Source: Blastocladiella emersonii ATCC 22665
Lineage: Eukaryota > Blastocladiomycota > Blastocladiomycetes > Blastocladiales > Blastocladiaceae
Length of the DNA: 64,000 nt
Assembly (NCBI GenBank): GCA_025594325.1
Contig: JANHCV010000014.1
Span: 992,001-1,056,000, forward strand
Direction: 5' to 3'
Shown here one piece after another: positions 1 through 10,947 of the stretch (within the stretch, counting starts at the first letter, position 1; each line of letters opens with the position of its first letter). The position numbers were made by a program, and so were the translations under genes. Below the pieces are notes generated by a model. The model was given only the letters and a program-made list of their open reading frames with translations, made no database searches and was not told the DNA's origin.

Positions 1-1643
1 TTGCGGGCCACCTCGGACGTCTCGCGCGAGATGCGCTTGAGCATGTTCTCGACCGTGTTCTCGCCGGTCCCCTTCGACTCCATGTTGAGGCGGATCACCT
101 TGTGACGCAGAAACTCCTTCTCCTGCATGACCTGCGCGTACCGCAGGCGCTCCTGGTCGAGCTGCGCGGCGTGCTTGAGCTCGAGGTCGAGCCGCTGCTC
201 GTCGCGCTCGGCGAGCGCCTTGTTTTTGGACTCGATGGCGACGAGCAGGTCCTTGATCTTGCCCTCGAGCGTCTTGATGTGCGACGAGAGCTTCTCGGCC
301 TTCCCCTCGAGCGTCGCGTTCTGGCGCTGCAGCAGCGAGATGACGTGCTTCTGCTCCGACTCCTGCTGGGTCTTGATGCGCTCGAGCTCGAGCGTGTACT
401 CCTTGCGGACGTTCTCGATGTCGAGCTCGTGCTTCTGCAGCAGCGAGGTGAGGTCGCTGCCCTCGATCAGGTTCATGATCTTGGCGTCCTTGGACACCAT
501 CATGTCCGAGTAGAACTTGTCCTTGGCCTGGATGATGTACAGGATCTCGTGCTCGTACCGCAGCGACTGGTTGATGAGCTCGTCCTCGAGCTTGCTCGAC
601 TCGGTGTTGAACAGGAACTCGCACGTGCGCCGGTACTCGTCGAACAGCGTCTGCAGCGTGAACAGCATTGCGTGGTGCTCGACCATCATGGCCCGCTTCT
701 CGTCGTACTGCTCCTTCTTGTGCGCCTCGAACGCGAGCTTCAGCGCCGCGTACTCGCCCGCCTGCTGCTGCCGGTACGCGTCGTTCTCGATCTTGCTGAC
801 CTGGATGAACTCCTCGTACTGCTGCTTGACCTGCTCGACGAGCGACTCGAGCCCCTGCATCTGCGTCTGCTGCTCCGAGTACTTGCGGCTCGCTTCGGTG
901 CTGATGTCCTGGATCTGCCGCTTCTGCCGCTCGATGATCGACTCGGACTCGGACAGCAGCTCCTTGAACTGCGCAATCTGCTTGGACACGTTCGTGTCGA
1001 CGACCGATTTCGCGACTTCGAGCCGCTCCACCTTGACCGTCTCGCGCGACGCACGGAACACGTCGAACTCGGTCTGCAGGTCGCTCAGCTCGCCCTCGAG
1101 CCGGTCTACATATGACAGAGTGTGAGCTGCGTCGCGGGAGCGGTGACAATGAAATAGAGTACCGTTGGCGGCCTCCTGGTTCTCGAGATCCATCTGCAGC
1201 TGCTTGAGCTCCTCCTTGAGCTGCCGGATCTCGTTGTTCTTGCGGTCGATCGTGTACATGGCGTCCTCGAGGTCCTTGGCCGCCGACGTCGTCACGTTGC
1301 CGCCCTGTTCCCAAAAAAACGCGTCAGCTCCGCCCTTGCGTCTCCTACGCGTGTGACGTACCAGACCGCCACCCGTTGTCTTCTTGGCCGCCATGGCTTT
1401 CGCGGCCTTGTCGCTGTCGCGCTGCGACCGCAGCGTGCGGACTTCATCCTCGAGCGACTCGAGCTGGAGCGACTTGCTGAACAGCTATCAGCGCGGGGTC
1501 CGACCGTGAGCGGGGCGGCGGGGTGCGAGCGAGAGGGGAGGGCCGGGCGAGCGGACCTCGCGGTTCTGGACGTGCGCCCGCGCGCGCAGCTCGTTGTTCT
1601 CGGCGAACAGCTGTTGCAGCAACTCGGCGTCGCCTTTCTCCAT
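1..1643 (-). CDS. Coiled-coil protein, probably flagellar/basal-body associated (partial)
   Basis: Four exons on the minus strand: 1643-1557, 1484-1362, 1304-1163 and 1105-1, running off the window edge. The ATG at 1643 opens MEKGDAELLQQLFAENNELR and the splice phases all agree (0, 0, 1). Donors are GTCCGC, GTACGT and GTACTC; acceptors are TAG, CAG and TAG. The product is almost entirely charged heptad-like helix rich in E, K, Q and R, for example QIAQFKELLSESESIIERQK, with no stop across the 1.1-kb last exon. Long coiled coils next to two axoneme-type genes suggest a ciliary or basal-body structural role, but I cannot name the family from the sequence. Opposite-strand open frames here are shadows of the coiled coil. 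The C-terminus is outside the window. Confidence 0.75.
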
Positions 1644-1848
1644 GGTGGTGATACATGTGGTTTTGAGAGACAGGGAGAGGTGAGGGATCAGCGGACAACG
1701 CGTCGAGACGCGACGCGACGCGTGACGCGGTCACGCGGGGGCTGGGAGACAGGTGGGGCGAGACAGGGTTTGGTTTATAGCGACAGGGAGGGGAACGACA
1801 GCAGAGGGAGGGATTAAATAACACAACAACAACAGCACGACGCGCGCC

Positions 1849-2851
1849 TTACTTGAGCGCAGCCCACTTCCCCGGGTGCTCGGGGACATGCGTCTCGTGG
1901 GTCAAGATATTGTACCCGACGGACCGCGCGTTGGCCTTCGCCTCGAGCTTAGCCGCCGACACGCGGCCCGCGAAAAACGTCCCCGGCATCCGCGCGCGCG
2001 CGTACCCGGGCATCGCGGTCCCGTTCAGGATGTTGTACGGCACGTGCTGGTCGGTTGTCGACGCGGTCGCCGAGATCTCGCGCTTGGCGTACTCGGGCGT
2101 CTGCGGGATCCCGTCGAGCGGCGCCGCGCGGTGCAGCGACACGGCAGACATGATCTCGGCCGGGTACGGGTACGGGTTGGCCAGCGGCGCCTGCGTGTAC
2201 GCGCGGTGCTCGGCGACCGTCGCCTCGTGCCGCGACGACGAGCGCCCGAGACACGTGCGCGGGATCGGCGGGATCTTGGCGGGGCCGGCGCCCGGCGCGC
2301 CCACCTGCGTGCCCGCGAAAGTCGACTTGTACGACGACGTGTAGCTCACCTGTTGGGGGGAAAGGGGTGGGTCAGAAGGGGTGCGGGGGGCGGGGACGAG
2401 GGAGAGAGAACGAGGTATACCCCTACCTTCTCGCCGTTGGACGCCCACTCGGCCGGCTGGTGCGCCTTGTTCTTGTTGGCGTGGTACTCGTTGAAGGCGT
2501 CGTACCGGCCGGGCTCCTACACGGTCGCTCGGGTTAGTCTTCTCGCCCACGCGGATCCATCGTCGCGGGGAACGTACGTCGTGCGTCACGTACGACGAGT
2601 GCGACGTCGACTCGTACGCGGACTCGGCGCCGGGCTAGACCGCGCGCGCAGCGACGACGAGCGAAAGTGTCAACATGAGGGCTACTCGGGGATGGATGGA
2701 CCGACCCGTGAGGAACTCTTGTCTTGTCGTCACGGGCAGGGCGGCGTAGCGGGCGAGCAGGCGAGCGCACCTGGCTCCCGATCGGGTCGTGCGCGGGCAT
2801 CGGCCAGCTCAGGTTCGACGCGATCTTGTCGTTGGTGAATGAGGAGATCAT
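1849..2851 (-). CDS. Proline/tyrosine-rich axonemal-type protein (candidate microtubule inner or associated protein)
   Basis: Four exons: 2851-2771, 2634-2578, 2516-2427 and 2349-1849. All splice at phase 0, with donors GTGCGC, GTACGT, GTAGGG and an about 77-nt last intron ending CAG. The protein is about 243 aa, starts MISSFTNDKIASNLSWPMPA and ends VPEHPGKWAALK. It has no transmembrane segment or enzyme motif. It is rich in P, Y, A and G with short repeated PxxY/YxNILN-type segments (VPYNILNGT and VGYNILTHETH), the style of ciliary microtubule inner proteins. The divergent neighbour starting at 3173 is a SHIPPO-type protein, which supports an axonemal role. The two genes share a 321-bp intergenic region. 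No firm family assignment is possible. Confidence 0.7.
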
Positions 2852-3089
2852 GGCGGGTGGCGGTTGTGTTTCGTTGATACGTTGCGTTGCGATGAGCTGA
2901 AGAGCAAAGGGAGGGAGAGAGGCCCAGGCAGACGAGCGAGCAGCAGCAGCCGACGCGTCGCGCGCGCGAGCCAAACGAAAAAATTGCGCGCGGGAGAGGC
3001 CGTCTCCCTGGCAACGGGCGCGCCCCGCGCGCGCGTCACGCGACCGCGACGTGGTCAGCTGAGGTCACGGCAAGCGTGAGACAATGTGC

Positions 3090-3125
3090 GAGACAGCGCG
3101 TCTTGACGCGTCGCGTTGCCGTTTA
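3090..3125. promoter_or_regulatory. ACGCGTC-type cluster in a divergent flagellar promoter
   Basis: The 321 bp between the divergent genes starting at 2851 (-) and 3173 (+) contains a GCGCGTC..GACGCGTCGCG cluster. The same ACGCGT core recurs in many upstream regions of this window, for example around 1690-1735, 22440-22505, 30310 and 63378-63403. It resembles an MCB-like element, but function is inferred only from position and recurrence. Confidence 0.3.
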
Positions 3126-3172
3126 CGAGTTACCCTCAACATGTAACTGTATGAAACGCAACGCGAGACACT

Positions 3173-4353
3173 ATGCAATTCGTCCATCTCGCCGAGGAGC
3201 CCTTCTTTGACCACTCGCCCGAGGTCGCGTCGACGCGTGAGGCCAGGGTCAAGCATGTGGGTGCCGATGCTGGGGAAAACTTGGGGCGTGAGCTAACGGA
3301 GCTCGGTCGGCGCAGGGCCGCTAGATCAAGGCCGTCAAGGTCGCCAAGAGCCGCCGACTCGGGCCCGGCGTCTACACGGCCGACCTGCTGCCCCCGCCGT
3401 CGGCGGGCGAGGCCGAGGTGCGGCCGTCGCCAGAGTTCCAGTCCAAGGTACACCCCGCTCTCCCTCGCCCCATCCCGCCGGGACTGACCCGTTCGTTGCC
3501 ACAGGTCCGCCGCCTCGCCCGCTCGCCACACCCCGCCGAGCGCGACACCCCCGCGCCGACCTCCTACGCGCCGCGCACCCCCGACCCCGCGCCCGCGGGC
3601 GGCGCCGCGAGCTGCTTCAAGCCGCCGATCGCGCTCGTCTCCCAGTCGGATGCGGACCTGTTCCGCCACGCGTGCGAGCCCGCGCCCAACGCGTACCAGA
3701 CGGTCGAGCGACGCGATGCCCCCGGCGCAGTCCCCGTCCACAGCATGTTCGTCGACCGGTCGCTCCGGTTCGGGTACATGGACACGCGGCGGACCGAGGG
3801 ACATGTCGCGCCGGGGGCGTACGACGCGGTGGTGCCGGGGAAGCATGTGGATGCGTCGCACGTCCCGATGTTTGACGCGTATAGTGTGCGGGATGTCAAG
3901 GACTGGCAGCCGGTGTACGTTGCGCGCGTCTGATCGCTCCGTGTGTTCCCGCGGCTCACGAACTCTTGTTCGCGCGCGTGTAGGCAAGACTACGCCGCCG
4001 CGCCCGGCGGTCACGACATTGGCCCGGCCTTCACGCGGCTCGCTGGCCCGGGCCCCGTCGCCGTGATCCCGTCTGCGCCACAGGCCTCACACAACCTGCC
4101 CGCGACGAAACTCGGCCCAGGTCCCGCACAGTACCACACGACGCCGCCGCACGCGCACGTCTCGACGCGCCGCCGGCCCTCGATGTGTGCCGCCGTGCTC
4201 AAGGAGGACGTCGGGACACACCGCCCGCCCGAGAAGCTCCCGTGGTACAACGTCGTCGAGGCCGAGGTCAAGCGCAAGGTCCGCGAGACGCGCGTGCGGC
4301 TGCCGCGGCCGCAGTCGACGGACCCGTATGCGAGGCCTATGTGGATGGAGTGA
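3173..4353 (+). CDS. SHIPPO/ODF3-like sperm-tail PG-rich repeat protein
   Basis: Four exons: 3173-3256, 3325-3447, 3505-3914 and 3984-4353. Donors are GTGGGT, GTACAC and GTACGT; acceptors are TAG, CAG and TAG. The ATG at 3173 opens MQFVHLAEEPFFDHSPEVAS. Repeats of the sperm-tail PG-rich (STPGR/SHIPPO) type are visible: LGPGVYTADLL, EPAPNAYQTVE, VAPGAYDAVVPGK, AAPGGHDIGPAF and LGPGPAQYHTTPP. Known members line outer dense fibres or doublet microtubules of flagella. Length (about 328 aa) fits the family. The protein has no membrane segment and no catalytic motif. It is divergent from the gene at 1849-2851 and probably shares its promoter. The second exon boundary (acceptor CTAG at 3324) was chosen because it preserves the LGPGVY repeat frame. 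Confidence 0.8.
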
Positions 4354-5670
4354 TGAGGCAGTGAACGGAGAAGGATGAAGGAAACATGGTTCGATGTATC
4401 ACTTGCCCGCGCACAGCACGAGCACCCTCTCTCGCTCCCCGTGAGCGATCCGCGACCACGCCCACGCGCCTGACAGTCCTGCATCGCCATACTCACAGAT
4501 CTCGCCCCACCGGCTCAGCCCCGTGCGCGAATGCGGGGGAACGACGCGACGTTCCCCCTCGCTGTGGCGCGAAACGCGGATCGCACCATGCGGGACCGAG
4601 CCGGTGAGGAGGGACCTGGAGCGGATGACGTAGGACCAACGCGTGGGCGCGGTCGCGGACCGGGCTCGAGAATGGGAGGGAGTACGCGGTACAGGAGGGG
4701 TATGGTTTTGTGAGCTCGAGGGCACTCGTCCTGTCGATCGTGCGAGGTAAGTCTAGGCGTTCAGCGAGGTAGCGCGGTGGCTCGGCGTACCGTGAGCGGG
4801 GAGAATGGCAACGTCATGTCCACGGAGGGAGCAGCGTGCGCGAACGGTTGGACATCGAACGAGTGGCCCCGACTAGGCAAACTTTGCGCGTACGTGCGGT
4901 CCACGTTGCAGGACTCTAGGGGTTCCACCTCGAACCAGTCAGTACCTCGCCTGCCTGGTCCAGTCACGACGGGCTGTGCAGCGAGAGATGCGGACAGCCG
5001 TTCGTCGCTGCACCCGTTCAACCGATCGGCATTCTCATGAGGGACGGGAGCCGTCGTGTGCGCTCAGCCCCGGCATCTATTACTGCACACGTGCTCGTCC
5101 GGCGAGGCTCGTCTTCTCTGTTCGTACTGCACTGAATCACAATCCGATGAGCTCCCAATAATAACCTTGCTGTGCGGCAGGCGGAACTGCGCCGACCCGT
5201 CGTCGGGCGCACGACGGCGAGGCCTCGTGGCCTGCAACTCGTCCGCGCTACGTTGCGCCAAGTCTCGTAGATCTTACTGCTTCATGGTTTCCTTGGAGAG
5301 CAGCCTGAGGGATCGAAGGCGCGGCGACGAAAAACGCGCGTGGGAGCTTCGGGTGTGGCTGAAGCCGAACATGTGACGCCGTGCCGGCCATGAGCCGCGC
5401 GGGACGCGTCCATGCCCACTTTAGCCTGGCTCACCTTCCGCCGAGCCATCGGCTGTGCGCCAACCGCTGAGACGAAGGCGCGCGCCGTTGAACTTGGCCC
5501 ACGCGCTGTGTATATTCACGATTGAAATGGAGCGCCCCAGAGAGGTTGGCGTAGCAAGAGATTCCGTCCGGATGGACGAGCATCGGGAGGACGGAATGAT
5601 GCGCAGGGTACAAAGCGAGGCTGCCGCCCCTGCGACGCCGCGAAACTGCCGCGTCGGCGGGCGCCATTGC
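4354..5670. other. Intergenic stretch without a recognisable gene
   Basis: I see only short overlapping frames on both strands with no family motif, no consistent exon-intron pattern and no strong repeat. It separates the flagellar genes from the retrotransposon remnant. Confidence 0.6.
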
Positions 5671-5682
5671 GGCTGCGGGCGT

Positions 5683-5780
5683 CGTTGCGGCGGCACTTGT
5701 CGTCACGGTCGAGGAGCGGCGTGAGACAGCACGGCGCGTAACTCGATGCTGCGCGGTCCGCGCGCGCCAACGGAGGGCGG
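5683..5780. repeat. Dispersed repeat, copy A
   Basis: This segment resembles 14896-14995 in the same orientation. Shared blocks include GGTCGAGGAGCGGCG and CAGCACGGCGCGTA, followed by a similar GGAGGGCGGC end. Similarity is clear but imperfect. On the minus strand both copies can encode a YAPCC-L-PLLD-DD-C-RN stretch, so they may be pieces of an older coding element. It lies next to the retrotransposon remnant at 5850-6950 but is not colinear with the second retrotransposon copy. Confidence 0.55.
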
Positions 5781-5849
5781 CACGGCTGATTTCTCGCACC
5801 GGACGGCGGCAGGGCAGTACCTTGGATCGTCAGCGTTGCTTCGGCGATC

Positions 5850-6950
5850 GCGCTGCTGTGTAGGTACCGCACGTCCTCTCAAACTGTGCGCAAAGCGGTG
5901 GCCGTCGCGACGGGCAGCGCGACGCGTAGGTGGATGAGCTCGCGCAGGTGGCCGTACAACTGCTTGAACCACGCGACGGGCTGCGCGTCCGCTGTGGCGG
6001 CCGCGGTGCGTTTGAGACGGGTCGAGTCCAGGAGCAGCTCGGTGAGCGAGCCAGCGACGCTGGCACTGAGACTACCGCCGATCTGGACCTCGGCGAGCAC
6101 CGCAAGGGAGCTGCTGATGGGAAGCGTCGTCGTCGAACACCGCCGGAACGAGTGCGCGCGAAGCGGGGCACGCGAACGCGTGCGCCTGCATGTCGGCGAC
6201 CTCGACACCAGTCTTGAGGCATTCGGCGCAGTTGGGCGACTCGTGACGGTGCGGCCATAACTAGTGTAGACGAGCGCCGGTGGGCGTACAGAGCTGAAAG
6301 ATCAGGGGCGAGTTTGCAGCGAGATATTCGCACGGGCGGGCGCGACGCGGGCCGCCCCGAAGCACGTTGGCGAGGGCTGGGACGTCGATGGGCACGGGCG
6401 CGATACCAGCGGCCGCGGTCAGGGAAAGCAGCGGGTCGTGTCGCGCGCCGTGCAGGCGGCGGAGAAAGCGTCGCGGGTCCGAGTTGAGGTCGCAGCCCCG
6501 CCAGCACACCGTGAAGGGCGCGTCCACATTCGTGCGTACGGCGGCCACGACCCCCAGCGGTAGATGCGCGGCGGCGTCCTGGTTGGCGAGCGCGTCGGCC
6601 TCGTCGCTGAACGAGTTTCCGACGTGGCCGCGGACCCACTCGAAGGTGACCTGAAGCTCGCGAGTCGCGACGTTCCAGTGGATTACGGTCCACTCAAACG
6701 AGCACGCTGTGCGAGCTTGGACCTTTGGGAGGGCGACAGCACGTTGACAGGCAGTTCGACATCGATCCCGTCGTCGAGCGTGATGGGAGGCTTTATGCCG
6801 CGGCGAGCGACCGTGGCGGCGTGAGGGCGTCCCACGGCTCAGAGCGAAAGCTCGAGTGGTTCCCGTCATGGACGCGAGCGGCGAGTTCCAGCGATCCGCT
6901 CACGAAGTCGCCCGCGCCCACTGGAACGATGATCAGCTAGCTCACCCGGA
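5850..6950 (-). mobile_element. Non-LTR retrotransposon 3' remnant with RNase H motif (copy 1)
   Basis: On the minus strand, 6869-6261 encodes a domain with WVRGHVGNSFSDEADALANQ, the typical W-G-H-x(n)-N-x-x-AD-x-LA signature of RNase H. It is followed by WRGCDLNSDPRRFLRRLHGARHDPLL. A frame change near 6260 leads into AWFKQLYGHLRELIHLRVAL. The same order of segments appears on the plus strand at 15735-16650. No reverse transcriptase or endonuclease remains, so the copy is 5'-truncated and frameshifted, as expected of a dead LINE. The neighbouring DUF4470-like gene starts at 7151 in the opposite direction. Confidence 0.6.
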
Positions 6951-7150
6951 CCTCAGTGTATTTCCTGTCGAGGCGGCCACACGCAGAGAGCTGCCGAAAC
7001 TGAGAGAGGACGGAGCTGCGAGACGTGTTGGGAAATCAGCTGACTCACCACACGATCAATCAGGCCGGGCCACGCCAGGGAGCCAAGTCGACGCAACCCT
7101 TCGCGCTCGGCCTCGCGCTCCCCTCTCTCTCCGCAAACCGCCTCACTACC

Positions 7151-10100
7151 ATGAAGCAAACGAAAAAGACTCCCCGCAAACGCGGCACCTGCGCCCAAGC
7201 AACCGCTGACCCCTCGCCCGCGCCGGCGCCGGCTGACCAAGTTCCGCCGACTCTGACTTGCGCGACGCTGAACCTCGGTGGCAAGACCGATCCGTTCTAC
7301 CCGTACGGCCGGACCTACCCGCGCGACTTGTTCCTGTACCACACCCCGCGCTTGCTTCGGCGCCTCGACGCGCTCGTGTTCCAGTGCGGCGACTTGCGCG
7401 ATGTGGCGCGCACGTACGACGACGCCAAGCGTAAGCACGGCTTTGGCGCCGACGTCATGTTTGTGCTCAGCGAAATGTATCCCGAGGTCATTGCGCGCAA
7501 CTTGCTTGTCCTGCACGCCGTTGCTGGTTGCAACGCCGCAACGAAGGTCCAGCTCACGCGCCACATCGGCCAGCTTATATACTCGCAGCTTCTTGACCCT
7601 GACACCCATGACTTTTGGCTCGCGCAGATGCGCGCGTGCCTTGAAGCGAGCTGGATCCACGAGGACGCCCAGGTTCGCGTGCTTGACGAGGCCACTCTGC
7701 GCGCTGTCCGTCACTGCTGGGAGTCATGGCTTGCGTGCGACTGGTCGCCGGAGCAGCTTTCTCAGGCCCGCAACGACTACTTTACGCGGACGTTCGGCCA
7801 CGCGCACATCAAGCACATTGAGATCGCCGTGAAGCGATTCATGTTCGATTCGCTCAGCCTCTTCACCCAACGTTTCCCCGAAGGCGATCGCAGGGCCGCC
7901 TTGGATAATGACGCCCGGTCCCTGTTGGTCAGTGAAGTCTTTCGTTTCGATGGCGATTCTGATGCGAATTCCGATGCGGCTTCTTCCGGCACTGCTCGCG
8001 ATCCGCTCACGCTTCGTGTCAACCCAACGATGCCTCTTGCCACTACCAGCCGCTCACTCTTATTCGAGGCTCCGTTCGGCTTCTCGCTTCTCAATGTCTT
8101 TGTGCTTGACCCTTGGGACTTGCGCGGGAGCCTGCGTCGCGCGCTGCACAAGTACGTTGACTCCCTTGTTGAAGCCTTTGGTCCTGGTAGCGACAAACGC
8201 TCCTATGCCATGTCACAGCAGCTCGGCGGCCGCGTGAAGCCTTCGCCCCAGGGTTCGCCGTTTCTTTGTTGTGTCGCGTTCGTCGTTGGCCATCCCGTCA
8301 AGGTGATGGAGCAACTCGCTTCGCAGCCTCAAATTTGCTTCCCTCCGCTGACGCCGCCCCGCCCCGCGTACAAAGGCCAGCCTGAGCAAAATCAATTCAT
8401 CCGCTTCAACGTGATTGAGACCGGTACTTTGATGGACGCATGCGGTCTGCTCAACCTGCTTGTTCACGCATCGCCGCTGCTGGCCACGAATTGGGAACCG
8501 TGCCGCTCGTTTGTGCACGCGTGGACCGACTACCTGTACACGATCGCGACTTCGCGTGCCGAATACCTGCGCCGCGTGACGGCGCTCCCGCTTGAGGCTT
8601 TTCCAACTCTTATTGGCGTCAGCCTCTACGAGCAAGGTACTGACGACCATTGGAGCTCGCACACGACGCGCCTCGCGTGGAACATCTGCCAGGTGGTGCG
8701 CCACAATCGCCGCAGCCGTGAGGAGTTCACTTTCACTAAGCTTACGGGTCCGACCGTGCCCGTCGCGCTTCGTAACTCGCAGTTCCTTCTCGACGCGGTT
8801 TTGCAGTGCGCCGAGGGGTTGTACGGTCCTGACGCGACTGCCCTTGTTGGCACGTACTGTACGCTTGTCTACGCTCGTCAAGTATGCGACCCACTTCGTT
8901 TGAGGCTGAACACGTTATATAATGGTAGCTGTGCCGCATGCGACGGGCGCCTTGCTTCCCAAACTGCTTGCCTTTGCGTTCGCTTCGGGCCGCTTGACTT
9001 GGACGGGCGCCACACAGCTCTCCGTCCCGCCGTGGCCAGACATGCATGAACTGTGGTCCGCGATTCATTCCGGTCAGTCGATTCCCACGCGAACGGCCGA
9101 GATTTTCGCCCAAGCGCAGCTGCTTGGGTTCCCCGCTGGCGAGCCGCTTGACGGAGCGTACCTGTACCGCGTCGAGGGCACGGTGAGCCGCGCTGCGATC
9201 GCGTTGTCATGCATCCCGAACGCCATGTCCGCTGTGGTGGTCGAAATTGGCGGCGCGCACCAGTTCCGCAGCTTGACCGCCGTTCAACGTGACGCCATAT
9301 CCGCGGGCGTCACCGCGGGGAAGGAGCTGCATCTTACTGCGTATGTTCCGCAATACGTTGTGGAGAGCTTCGATGACGAGCTTGACGTTCGCCTCCGCTT
9401 TGACCATCGCCACATTTGCACTGGGTCGACGCGCGAGCAGTCAGTGCCTCTTGCGAACGTGACGACCACCAGGGTTCCTGTCAGCTCAACGACTGGTGCT
9501 TTTGCCAGCGTGCGTAGCATCGCCGAATTTGCAGCGGCAACGCGCTTTTTCCCGTGCAAGCTTCGCGCCACGCCGTTGTCTTCGAGTCTTGTCCTGCCAG
9601 TTGAAAATGCTGTTGAGAGCGCTGACGCAATTGATTTGACGCTTTCAATTCCGCGCGGCTTGCAGCGCGTTCGCGTTGATCGCGTGGGCGAGGACGAGTC
9701 CATTTGTGCTGCCGGTGCCGCTGTCTTCAAAGTCAACGGCCGGCTCCAGGTTGTCCGGCTTCCCTGCCACGTCACGGTGGACTCTATCTCAACCGACTTG
9801 GAGCAGCGCATCGTTAAGCTTACTCTCACGCGCGTGCTTGGACCGACTGCATACCACGTTTCGCTCCTCCCGCTTGTGTGCTACCCGGCCAATCACGCCG
9901 ACACGTACGGCGTTGGCGCGCTGGTTTTGTCTGATCAACGAGCCGCTATTCTCACGACCCACCAGTCCATTTTGCCATACGACAATGCTTTATTCGCGGC
10001 TTCTGCGGATATCCCGGCGAACGACTTGACCTGCGAGCAGAAGGCGTGTTTCGTCCGCTCGCCTGTGACGAGTCTTCTCACTGTCTACGCATTGGGTCAT

Positions 10101-10667
10101 CGTGTCGTCGAGCTCCGCTTCACCGACGTGGCCAAGCAGGAAGCGGCCCCCGCTGCCGTAATAATCATGAACCGCCTGTCTGTGATCCCGCCGTCGGACA
10201 CGTCGCGCGCGCACACGCCCGTACTCGAGGTACAGTACATGCCGCTGCCAGCGCTCAACGGCTTCTCGAAACTTGGCCGCCACGCGCCGGAGGCCACGCT
10301 GAAGCTGTTTGGCCAGATTCGGGGCAAGTACCGTTTACACGGGCCTGGCGAGGCGCCTCCTGTGCACTTGCCGGTGACCAGCAACTTTGCGTCGTGCATC
10401 CTCAAGTACCTCGAGCTCGGGCACCTTTCGATGCCCCAGGAGGGCGTGTGGAACGAGAGCATGTTCGACCCGGCCTTCTTCAAGCGCATCCAGCCGTACC
10501 TGTACCGTTCGTTCCTGATCCCGCACTACTCGGTGCACGGGACCGAGTATAGCGTCCCGATCCCCGCTGCGCCGGTCGGGACGGAAGCATGTGCTGTGGG
10601 CGGCAAGGCGCTCGAGCACGACTTTGCGGCGTTCCATGTTGACGATCGTATCGTCGAGCTCGAGTAA
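7151..10667 (+). CDS. DUF4470-like (DNAAF3 N-domain type) large protein
   Basis: Two exons, 7151-8858 and 8929-10667, with a 70-nt intron: donor GTACGC, branch-like CTGAAC, acceptor GTAG. The intron joins phase 1 and restores the frame that otherwise breaks near 8900. The ATG at 7151 opens MKQTKKTPRKRG. The N-terminal region has the DUF4470 pattern PRDLFLYHTPR, CGDLRDVARTY, MYPEVIARNLLVLHAVAG and GQLIYSQLLDPD, then W-rich LRAVRHCWESW. DUF4470 occurs in dynein assembly factor DNAAF3 and in many fungal proteins with a Rossmann-like methyltransferase-type fold. The C-terminal half has no family I recognise. The paralogue at 19161-22406 aligns over the whole length, including FAFASGRLTW with FALASKRVAF, and is intronless. 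Biological role unknown; no MYND finger is visible. Confidence 0.75.
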
Positions 10668-10758
10668 ACTCTGACTTTAAATGGGCGTGTGGAAGTGGAA
10701 TTGATCACTAGTTTTATTTGTACTTGGACTCGAGAACGTGACCGCTCAGTTGCAGTCA

Positions 10759-10947
10759 TTATGTCAATTGGTCTGCTGGGCCCGACAGAACCTGCTCGAT
10801 CGAGGTGGACTTGGTGGTGGCCGCTGCTGCGAGGGACTGCAGCTGCTGCATTTTCTGCTGCTGACTCTGCTGAAGCACGGCTTCGAGGAGGGCGTTGAAA
10901 GGTTTGAGGGCGAGGTGCAGGTCCGGCGCGAGTGCTGGGTCGACCAT
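10759..10947 (-). CDS. Small glutamine-rich hypothetical protein
   Basis: A 62-codon frame from an ATG at 10947, beginning MVDPALAPDLHLALKPFNAL, then a QQSQQQKMQQLQ helix and an alanine-rich tail. The frame stays open upstream to 11082 without an ATG, so an upstream exon is possible. It is convergent with the DUF4470-like gene ending at 10667. No family recognised; it could be a chance frame. Confidence 0.25.
   Translation of the reverse strand: MVDPALAPDLHLALKPFNALLEAVLQQSQQQKMQQLQSLAAAATTKSTSIEQVLSGPADQLT

Noticed and set aside
102-1115. Long plus-strand frames opposite the first gene
   Set aside because: Leucine/arginine- or serine-rich shadows of the minus-strand coiled coil; the minus-strand exons have consistent splice phases.
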